64,000 nt of DNA, taken from Caenorhabditis remanei. Its lineage: Eukaryota; Nematoda; Chromadorea; Rhabditida; Rhabditidae. Below, one piece after another: positions 56,061-64,000 of this stretch. A model generated the notes under the pieces. That model ran no database searches, was not told the origin of the DNA, and worked only from the letters and a program-made list of their open reading frames with translations. The stretch's first letter is position 1. Every line of letters begins with the position of its first letter. Position numbers and translations under genes: made by a program. The DNA lies in the NCBI RefSeq assembly GCF_010183535.1, contig NC_071328.1:15500001-15564000 (forward strand), in the 5' to 3' direction.

Positions 56061-57101
56061 CTCAGGGAATTTTCGGCAAGGGTTGGGCATCGGGTGGGCA
56101 TCAGATAGGCGAATTGCCTACAGTATCGGCGATGAGCCTTCATTTAGGGCGAATCGCTGGCGTTTTGGGCGAAGTGCCCAGTGGGCGAGGGTTGGGCGAC
56201 GGTTAGGCCGAAGAATTGAGAAAGGAGGAGTGGTGGGGCAGGGCGATTCGCCCAGTTTATGAACGCGCGCTCTATCGTACTGGAAAAATCATTTCAATTT
56301 TTCGTTTCTTTCATTACTATTCTGCATTAATTCTTTGTTTCAAACACACTTTTATTTTATGAATATGAGAAAAGGACACCGTGCGATCAAAGAAAAAAGG
56401 TTTGTAAGTGATAAATTACACAATTTAATTCTAAAAACATGTTTCAGACTTCGGAAAATTGTTCGTCGGAAAGGATAGGGGGTCATTTTTTGTTGCGAAC
56501 AACAACCGCGTTAGCTGCTCAATCTGCAACTCATGCCCCGAGGATGGATTTCTAATTGAGGTTAGTGTACTTTGATAGAGTAAAAACGCTTGCAAAATTT
56601 ATGAAAATATATTTTTCAAAATGTCCACTCTGCTAAATCGTTTCTTTCTGCAAGTGATCCGCCGGTTGATGTGAAAAAAGATTTCAAAGAGGACCAAATG
56701 TTATATGGTTCTAACTCTTCATGCTTTCATAATTCATGTTACAGATTTCTCCCCCATGAATACGGATCATCATGAAGCCATACTCCCACACCAATTCGTG
56801 AATCGATGGTTTTCTCTCAATCATCAATTCCTCCCACAGCCAACAACAAAAAGAAGTGCCAGAGACTTGATAAATTTTTTCTTTTTTATTGAATTAATAA
56901 ATATTGATGAAAACAACAACTGCCTTCTGTTTTTTACAAGCAAAATTTATGAGTATCGGCAACGAAAGCAAGCGCTAAAACATCACACGTTGGGCGATTC
57001 GCCCATGATTTGGGCGGTAGTGCCCAACCCGGGTGGGCACGGCCGCCCAATTGGTGGGCAAATCGCCCAAATGGTGGGCGATTCGCTCAAAATTCCCTGA
57101 G
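56061..57101. mobile_element. TA-flanked element with terminal inverted repeats, 1041 bp
   Basis: The ends CTCAGGGAATTTT and AAAATTCCCTGAG are inverted repeats bounded on both sides by TA. Sub-terminal regions (56080-56265 and 56990-57095) are rich in inverted GGGCGATTCGCCCA and GGGCA words. The central 700 bp is ordinary AT-rich DNA containing an exon-like segment (56448-56560). No transposase is visible; non-autonomous. TA flanks fit Tc1/mariner-type integration, but the short TIR leaves the superfamily open. Confidence 0.65.
56448..56560 (+). pseudogene. Exon-like segment with CxxC-type cysteines inside the TIR element
   Basis: TTTCAG at 56442-56447 and a GTTAGT donor after 56560 bracket 37 clean codons (FGKLFVGKDRGSFFVANNNR, then VSCSICNSCPEDGFLIE). 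The following acceptor at about 56744 would add ISPP and a stop. The phase (1 in) matches an alternative donor in the gene at 55299. Either a captured exon fragment or an alternative 3' end of that gene. Confidence 0.4.
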
Positions 57102-57379
57102 TACAATATGTAGTGGTGTACGGTACTTCATGATATGTATACTGTGAATGTCACCAGGTATAGTAGAATACTGTAGTTAGTGAGATAGGATACGGTTTTT
57201 CTTTTTGTTCGCAAATTCAGATGGAGACTTATGAGTAAGTGAAGCGAGACCATGATCAGATACAGTCCAAACTTTTATTTCTTCAAAATTTTGCAGAATT
57301 TCTGCACAATAACAATCATATGACCTATTGTATAACCAGCATACATCTCAAAAAAGGAAAATTTGAATGACAATAACCC

Positions 57380-58191
57380 ATGCACGCCTATATAAGCCCA
57401 CCCATCCGTTCAATACTCAAAAAATGCGCTCTCTCTCATCTTCAAATCCTCGTCATTTTCTGTATTCTCTCCGGAGCCGTCAACGCCAACATTTTCGGTG
57501 ACATCCTGGATACAATCGGAGGATGGTGGGATGCTTATGGGGAGGTGGGGTTTGTAGATCAAGAAAAACGCTACATTTTTGTAGTTGAAAATTTTTTTCT
57601 AGCTCCGGCCACTTTTGAGATATGCGCCTTTAAAGATGAGCGCCGCAAAAATTCCGGTGAGGAGGGGCGAAGAGAGACTCAGAGAAGCGAGAGTGTCTGG
57701 TTTCTCTGCGTCTCACATTTCTTTTGGTTCTCTAAATTTCGAGAGTCGAGACATTTTAAACATTAACAAAGAGACCCAGAGAAATCAGACACTCTCGCGT
57801 CTCTGCGTCTCTCTTCGCTGCTCCTCACCGGAGTTTTTGCGTCGCCCATCTTTAAAGGCGCATATCTCAAAAGTGGGAGAAGTTATCAAAACACCGTCAA
57901 CTAAAAAAATGTAGCCCTTTTCTTGATCTACACAATAAAATTAAATTTCAGCACACTTGCGCCAATATGAAGTTTTTACGATCCGAGAACTACACAGCTG
58001 AATATAATCCACAGGTATATGGAGGTTTCTTCTTTGGACTCTTTTCCTGCGACAAATACGACGATGCCACCGAGACGCCGGCAACAACGACTCCAGACTA
58101 CGACAATTGGTATTTTGAGAGCTGGAAGAAACTTGGATTCACTATAAGACAGACTGTCGAAAAGATCGTTTATAAGTTGAGAAGAATGTGA
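57380..58191 (+). CDS. Small secreted two-cysteine protein 6, start region probably frameshifted
   Basis: Exons 57380-57544 (if the upstream in-frame ATG is used) and 57952-58191, phase 0; 134 residues. The hydrophobic segment HLQILVIFCILSGAVNA, then NIFGDILDTIGGWWDAYGE, matches the signal-plus-acidic layout of the gene at 24866. Exon 2 begins HTC and the second cysteine is in LFSCDKYDDATE. But TATATAA at 57389 lies downstream of the 57380 ATG. The first ATG after the expected start site (57424) is out of frame because of one extra base in a CT run. So this may be a recent null or a sequencing error. AATAAA at about 58206. Confidence 0.65.
57570..57930. repeat. CGCCCAC foldback in the intron of small secreted gene 6
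   Basis: Facing arms at about 57570-57640 and 57845-57930 enclose GAGACTCAGAGAAGCGAG / CTCTCGCGTCTCTGCGTCTC facing segments. This pair occupies nearly the entire 407-bp intron. Confidence 0.8.
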
Positions 58192-58274
58192 TATTTTTCG
58201 AGATTCAATAAAGTTTTATGAGCATCAATTTAAGCGTGATTTTTGTTTTCAGAGCTTCAAATTTAGATTGTTAA

Positions 58275-58860
58275 GGTAGATACAATCAAGGGCTACATTT
58301 TTGTAGTTAACAACTTTTTGCTAGATCCGCCCACTTTTGAGATACACGCCTTCAAAGATGGGCGGCGCGGAGCTGAGAGTATGGTGATGGGGGGAGAGAG
58401 ACGCAGAGAAATGAGAGTGTCCGGCTTATTAGCGTCTCTCAGCTAATTCCAATGCTTCATGAGATCCTGATACAAATGTGATGCAAAAGAGACGCAGAGA
58501 AACCAGACACTCTTGCTTCTCTGCGTCTCTCCTTCACCGCTTTACTCTCAGCTCTGCACCGCCCATCTCTAAAGGCGCATATCTCAAAAGTGGGCGGAGT
58601 TAGCAAAAAGTTGTCAACTGCAAAAATGTAGCCCTAGATTTGACCTACTCAACCATAGTAATTTGAGCAAAATCGGTTCAAACAGAGTTTTATGACAAGC
58701 TTTTGAAGTTACAGTGACCATTTTTGTCAGTGTAACATGTTTCGGTCAGTGTACTTTGGTCAGTGTATATTCATATTCAGTAGTGGATATCTCAAAAGTG
58801 GGCGGAGCTATCAAAAAGTTGTCAACTACAAAAATGTAGCCCTTTTCTTTATCTACCTGA
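58275..58860. repeat. CGCCCAC foldback between small secreted gene 6 and the next gene
   Basis: Facing arms at 58275-58370 and 58560-58650 around GAGACGCAGAGAAATGAG / CTTCTCTGCGTCTC. A third arm with GTCAGTGTAAC words follows at 58700-58850. Confidence 0.8.
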
Positions 58861-58948
58861 ACAATTAAAATTTGACGCAAAAAACATTAGACAGTGAACG
58901 AAATTTCATTACCATAAGCTATGGGCCATAACTAAAAAAAATCAAAAA

Positions 58949-61369
58949 TCAATTATTCCACTTCTCTACATCCTCCTGGAACTCCTCAACCATGTCCATA
59001 ATCTTCTCAGGTCCATACATGTTCTCGTCGTAGATTAACCCGTTTAGATACGCCTCCACAAATAACTGAAACCTTCTTTTTGCTCATAATTCAATTTGGA
59101 AAAAAAACTCACAAGCTGAGTATAAATACCTTCCAAAATGGGTTGTGGATCAACCTCCGTTTCGTTGACCAATATTGGGTTCAGTGACTCTTGCTCCAAC
59201 AAATATTCCAATTGCTGAAATTATTATTTTTAATACATAAGACATCCTTCTCGTTTTTACATATGCACACTCTAATGGAGCCGTTTCTTCAATGATATTC
59301 ATCAAGTTCCCAAAACTTTCTTGGCCTGGGTCCCCAAGATTTGTCGCTACAGCCGATAATAAGTTGGCGACCTTTTCAGTAATATCCTGCAAGAAAAGGG
59401 ATTTCTTACAAGGGAAAGTCATGGAGTCAGTTTGACCTATATTATTGGAAAGCTGAGAAAACGCTGATTCCAAATATATATTCACTTTTTGCCCTCGAGC
59501 ACTGGTAGTTCAGAAAACAAGGTCATAGTTAACAAAAATGGCAAAACTTTGACCTCGTTTTTCTCGAATACCAATGCCTCAAGAGCAAAAACTAAATATA
59601 TATTTGAAATCAACATTTTTTCAGCTTTCCAATAATATAAGTCACGGCCCATATCTCCACACTGACCTTCCCTAATTAGTCACTTACGTTATACATATCG
59701 TTGTCCTCACCCATTATTTCTGATAGCTGATTGAAGTGGCCTTCCATTTGTTGGATTAGCTGAAACCTTTTTTTCTAATACATTTTTTGATTGTTTCATT
59801 TTGAAACTTTTTCAAAAACTGTGATTTTTTAATGAAGAACGAGTCCCATAACATATTTTGAACGCTGATTTCGTAAATATTACCTGGCTTTGTAAAATGC
59901 CTCACTGTAACAGAAATTTTTTAACTAGCTTAGAGAACCTAAAAAGATCTTAGAGGTCCTACGTATATAGAAATTGGAGGACCAAAGAAATTCTTACGGT
60001 AATTTTTGGCCAAAACATAGGCTCCGCGACATTGCGTCACTTTGCAACCACGACGTTTTTTGACAAAACTAATTTTCTAGCTTTTTGGTTGCGAAACGTT
60101 CTAATTGTGAAATCGTTGGAATTGCTAAATGAACAGTTGCGAAACGTCGCAGTTGTAAAACCAGAAAATGTTATTATACATGAAGGCGCTAGAATCGGCG
60201 GGGGTGCCTGCGGTGCTAGAATCGGCTGTGGTGCCTCAGGCGTTAGAATCGGCTGGGGTGCCTGCAGCGCTAGAATCGGCTGGGGTGCCTGCGACGCTAG
60301 AATCGTCTGGGGCGCCTACGGCGCAAAAATGGTCGCATTGATTGTGATGAGGGAGAAGAATATGTTATTTTTACATCTTTACATGAAGTAAAAGTGACAA
60401 AGTTACAAAAAAGTTTGTCACTGTAACTTGGTCAGTGTAGTTTTTGTCAGTGTAAGTTGTTTGCCGTTACGACAAGTCACTAGGAGAGCTTAGCTAATGT
60501 CTTTGAAAATGTACAGATCGAAAATGGGCGGAGCTATCAAAACCTACATTTTCCTAGGTTTATAGCAATTCTCTAGCTCCTCCCACTTGCGAGATATGCG
60601 TCTTTAAGCATTAGAGTTACAATGACCAAACTACAATGACCAATTTTTATGCTCTGATAGCTATCTCAAATCTACTCCTCCCTCCAGACCAACGATTTTT
60701 GCGCCGCAAGCATATAAAGACGCTTTTTTCAAATAATGGGCAGAACTAACTTTTGAAATTTTCAAAAAAGTTAAACTAGGCAAACTCACTATTATACGAA
60801 ATATCAAAGATACCCATTTTGACAGCGCTTCTTGGGTATACGATTACACCTTCTCCTTTTATAGTAGAATCATACAAAAGATCAAGACTCTTCACAATTA
60901 GTGTTTACGTGAAAATTGAATAATTGATAAGAAAAACCAGCTAAATTGTTTCTTATCAGTAGGTTTATGAGTTTGTGGTTTGATATCAAAAGGAGATTCC
61001 ACAAGAAATCACCAAAATCCTCCATCCTCATAACAAAGTTTGAATTCCAGGTAGCCTTCCAAAGTGACTCCGTATCAAACCCCCACCCGTGACGCAGCGA
61101 ATTAAAATTTACTGTCCAATCACCACTCACCTCGTCCAATTTCCCCTCCAGCTCTCCCAACTGATCCATCGGCCCATTGGACCCATTATCTCTTAGAATT
61201 GCGCCAACCGCCACTATATTATCGACACCTTCCGAAACTTTTTGATAATCGAAAATCCCATTCGCGAGGCACTCATCGATTATGTCGATCACAGCGTATA
61301 CAGTATCTGGAATAACTTTTTGCCTATGAAGCAAAATTGGATTAAATTTATTCAAGACTTACCTGCCAT
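58949..61369 (-). CDS. Unknown-family protein, left member of a divergent pair (199 aa, six exons)
   Basis: Exons 61369-61363, 61306-61131, 59759-59688, 59386-59261, 59214-59113, 59065-58949; phases agree throughout. The main exon (TVYAVIDIIDECLANGIFDY, then LGELEGKLDE) aligns with exon 2 of the right-hand gene (TAVFIIKDCADVGMFTFSK, then LGNLKRDLKT). Later exons (HFNQLSEIM; NLMNIIEETAPLE; ILEGIYTQL; LFVEAYLNGLIYDEN) match it exon for exon. Helical and acidic, no signal peptide seen. The 7-nt first exon (ATG GCA G) was chosen because only phase 1 opens exon 2; a TATAAAA lies ~40 bp upstream. The first exon is the weakest part. Confidence 0.7.
60180..61005. repeat. Left arm of an inverted duplication
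   Basis: The reverse complement of this segment matches 62090-63060 in order. It holds the ACTGATAAGAAAC promoter word, the TATAAAAGGAG box, CCAAGAAGCGCTGTCAAAATGG with the first exon, then CGATCTGTACATTTTCAAAG, GTCAGTGTAAC words and GC-rich 27-bp-type units. It lies within the long intron of the minus-strand gene 58949-61369. Confidence 0.8.
60790..60817 (-). pseudogene. Orphan first exon (MGIFDISYN) with its own TATA box
   Basis: On the minus strand ATG at 60817 opens nine codons and stops at a GTGAGT donor in phase 1, preceded by TATAAAAG at 60863-60856. It is the inverted copy of the first exon at 62269 (MGILDISYD). The downstream exon on this strand (59759) needs phase 0, so it cannot splice in frame. 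It is therefore probably a non-functional duplicate promoter and exon. Confidence 0.7.
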
Positions 61370-62089
61370 TCCGACCCACTGTGCATCTTCTTCTTATCAC
61401 TCATTTTATAGCAGTCGCCGTTTCCGAAGATCATTGTAGCTTGTGTGGTATAACGGTCAAGGAATAACTGTTATCAGAGGAAAATGGCGCCATGATGGTT
61501 TGGAGGTGATATAGTTTGAAGTTTGACCGGAGATTGAGAGCCAATTACGTGTCTTTATAAAATCGGATAATCTAAAAGAATAAAAACAGACAAGTACCGT
61601 ATATTTGAATAGAGTAACATTTGGTTTCAAAATGTCAAAGTAGCAAAACGCCTGGTTTCGAAACGGGCCGCCGGTTTGATTTCTCACATTCATGTCTCAA
61701 AATGTAACTGATGGCCGAAGTATAACTCAACTGGGTTCATCCGTACAAACAAGTTGTCAATAGAGATGTGCAGAATTATTTTCCGACGTTTTACGAAATT
61801 TTTACTCCCGCACAGCTCGGATTCTTCCTTTCAGATATATATGCCTTAAATATGAGAAGCGGTTGGTCAGTGTAAGATGTTAGTCGCGATTTGTGATATT
61901 TTTAATGAAACTTTTTATGAATAATTTACAGCTCTGGTTGTTAAAGTTTATTTGCATTCCGTGATTCATGGAAAGCTTCTACCGTAATCTTGATTGCCTT
62001 ACAATTAATTATTTGTAAATTCCACTAGCTCTATTCTGATTTCTTATCTCATTCTTGCTTGTTTGTTAGTTTGAAACTTCATTTCGATA

Positions 62090-63060
62090 TCAAACCACAA
62101 ACTCATAAACCTACTGATAAGAAACAATTATGGCTGACATTGCGTGGTTTTTCTTATCAATTGCTCGATTTTCACGTAAACACAAATAGTGAAGGTCTTG
62201 ATCTTTGGTAAAACTCTACTATAAAAGGAGAGGGGGTGTAACTGTAGTACCCAAGAAGCGCTGTCAAAATGGGTATTCTTGATATTTCGTATGATGGTGA
62301 GTCGGTCTTGTTTAACATTTAAAATTTGAAGTTGATAAAAACAACATTGCAGTAAGCGCCTTTGAATTTCCCTGCGGGGCTAGAATCCATGAGATGGCGA
62401 GTCTCCGGCGCAAAAGTGTCATGGTATGCCTGCGGCGCTAGAATGTGTTTCTATAACTGTTTCGGAGCTAGAATCGTCTGCGGCGCCTTGGCGCAAAAAT
62501 GGTTGGTGGGAAGGGAGGAGAGGATCTTGTTGAAACAGCTATCTTTAAAGGTGCATGAAAATTGGAAAATGTAGTTTGGTCAGTGTAACACTAATTCTTA
62601 AAGACTTATATCTCGTAAATGAGAGGAGCTATAGAATTGCCAAAAACATAGGAAAATGTTGAACTTGATTGCTCCGCCCATTTTCGATCTGTACATTTTC
62701 AAAGACATTAGCTAAGCTCTCCTACTTACTTGTCGTAACGCCAAACAACTTACACTGACAAAAACTACACTGACCAAGTTACAGTGACAAACTTTTTTGT
62801 AACTTTGTCACTTTTACTTCATGTAAAGACGTAAAAATTACATTTTCTTCTCCCTCATCACAATCAATGCAACCATTTTCGCGCCGTAGGCGCTCCAGTT
62901 GATTCTAGCACCGCAGGCACTCCAGCCGATTCTAGCGCCTCAGGCACCCCAGCCGGTTCTACCGCCGCAAGCACACCAGGACGCTCTTGCGCTGGAGGCG
63001 CCCCCATTTTAGCGCCGAAGACATATTTAAAGACGCATATCTCGAAAATGGGCGGAGCTA
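62090..63060. repeat. Right arm of the inverted duplication
   Basis: Includes the promoter, first exon and most of intron 1 of the gene starting at 62269. See the left arm at 60180-61005. The spacer between the arms (61006-62089) holds exons 1-2 of the left gene and AT-rich intergenic DNA. Confidence 0.8.
62113..62227 (+). promoter_or_regulatory. GATA site and TATA box of the right-hand gene
   Basis: ACTGATAA at 62113-62120 and TATAAAAG at 62220-62227, about 42 bp before the ATG. Both are preserved in the inverted orphan copy (60960-60953 and 60863-60856). Confidence 0.55.
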
Positions 63061-63769
63061 TCAAAAAGTTGTCAACTGATGAAAATACCCCCTTCAGATT
63101 CGCGAGAGCACACCAAAACCGCGGTGTTCATCATAAAGGATTGTGCAGATGTGGGTATGTTCACCTTCAGCAAAATGTCTCCTCATTTGGCTGCCTTCGT
63201 CGGTCTCGGACTATTTGTGAAGAATCTCATTGTGGCTACTGATAACAATCCTAATGATCCAGTGTTGGCAGAGTTGGGAAATTTGAAAAGAGATCTGAAG
63301 ACTGTGAGTCGGAATCAGAATATGAAAAATTTTGTAAATTTTATTCCAGCTAGCCGAGAAAATCGGGCAACAATTCGACGACTTGAAAGCCTTCCAGGTT
63401 TCACTGAAATTCTTTGAGGTAATAATTCTAATTCAAATTTTTCAGAAATAATTTTTTTTTTGTTTAGAATTTTACTTCCACGACCTCTGTGCTCTACAGA
63501 GCAATGACCGACGTCACTGAGTCAAACAATCGCGAGGCCAGTGAGAGAGTATTCAAACGTCTTTACGATAGGAATCATCCATTTGACTTGACAAGGGTAA
63601 TTATAGTAATTAATTACCAACTAAGTAATTGTGACTTTAGACAATGATGCAAATGATTGGAAACGATGAGACGAATCCGTTGAAAATTGGCATGAAGGCT
63701 GATCCGTTGGAGACTAAAAAAACGTTTTCCAAGTGGAAGGATCTTTTTGGGAGCATCATTACTCAGTTG
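62269..63769 (+). CDS. Unknown-family protein, right member of the divergent pair; 3' end beyond the window
   Basis: Exons 62269-62296, 63098-63303, 63350-63418, 63468-63596 and 63641-63769, in phase; 187 residues so far, ending SIITQL before a GTGAGT donor. The left-hand paralogue suggests one more exon (about 38 codons) beyond the window. The sequence is helical and charged (EHTKTAVFIIKDCADVGMF; GQQFDDLKAFQVSLKFF; EASERVFKRLYDRNHPFDL). No signal peptide and no recognised domain. Intron 5 holds a tRNA-like unit cut by the window edge. Confidence 0.8.
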
Positions 63770-63942
63770 GTGAGTTGGGTTTTAAAATAATTGTTTTGAG
63801 AAAATGGGCAGATTCTCACTTTTAGATATGCGCCTTTAAGGATGAGAAAATATGTTAGTCGCAGATGTGCCTAGAACACCCGAAAAACACGAAAAATTGA
63901 AAAATTGACTCAAAAAACCAATTTTCCTACGATTTTACCCCC

Positions 63943-64000
63943 GGCCGGTAGGTCACCGTGGTTAAGGTAGACAGACCTCTAGTAAAAATGCGTCCGGGGT
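63943..64000 (+). repeat. tRNA-like unit truncated by the window edge
   Basis: The D-arm-like CCGTGGTTAAGGTAGACAG and a terminal GTCCGGGGT resemble Ser/Leu-type tRNA-derived repeats. The B-box would fall just outside. A complete fold cannot be judged. Confidence 0.4.

Noticed and set aside
56705..57100. 131-codon plus-strand ORF
   Set aside because: It runs through AT-rich interior and the GGGCGATTCGCCC sub-terminal repeats of the TIR element and has no domain or supporting signals.
24866..63769. Toxin-antidote selfish element, as known in Caenorhabditis
   Set aside because: F-box and small-peptide genes are present, but no linked toxin-antidote pair of a known family is recognisable and nothing in the sequence shows toxicity or antidote function.

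Overview
The window is nematode nuclear DNA, almost certainly from a Caenorhabditis species of the Elegans group. Genes are intron-rich, with short GT..TTTCAG introns (one only 48 bp), AATAAA poly(A) signals and a canonical nematode tRNA-Cys. The families are typical of worms: WSN-domain proteins, VWA plus C-type-lectin proteins, an FBXB-type F-box protein and PAN/Apple proteins. Repeat load and the number of lineage-specific paralogue pairs suggest a chromosome arm. No bacterial, CRISPR or prophage features are present. All gene models were built by hand from splice signals and reading phase; exon coordinates are given in each entry.

Layout. 0-13.3 kb: a large minus-strand secreted protein (signal peptide, Ser/Thr/acidic region, three PAN/Apple modules; its 3' end runs off the left edge). 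Its introns hold a tRNA-Cys, a 268-bp tandem array, an 0.9-kb foldback element and, nested on the opposite strand, an F-box gene. 13.3-17.2 kb: repeats only. 17.2-24.5 kb: a head-to-head pair of VWA+CLECT genes. 24.8-35.6 kb: an inverted (palindromic) segmental duplication. Each arm carries a small secreted two-cysteine gene convergent with a proline-rich protein gene. The centre is filled with about nine copies of a promoter-like cassette and one small intronless gene. 36.1-50.6 kb: a direct tandem pair of receptor-like genes with signal peptide, WSN domain, long helical ectodomain, one transmembrane helix and an intracellular tyrosine-phosphatase domain. Both lack the WPD-loop acid, and the first also lacks the catalytic Arg. 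51.7-58.2 kb: four more small secreted two-cysteine genes, one tiny basic gene and several MITE-like elements. 58.9-64 kb: a divergent pair of multi-exon paralogues of unknown family. An inverted duplication has left an orphan copy of the promoter and first exon of one inside an intron of the other.

The most coherent unrecognised signal is a family of six small secreted proteins (about 100-135 aa). They share exon structure, two fixed cysteines and, in several members, promoter motifs. They flank the two WSN-phosphatase receptor genes and sit next to lectin genes. A ligand-receptor or pathogen-response cluster is a reasonable hypothesis but is inference only. The second theme is a very abundant foldback repeat family with CGCCCAC-type arms and 27-bp GC-rich ends. 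At 30.3 kb a filled-site versus empty-site comparison shows that it inserts into DNA, and its ends appear to have seeded two 27-bp minisatellite arrays.
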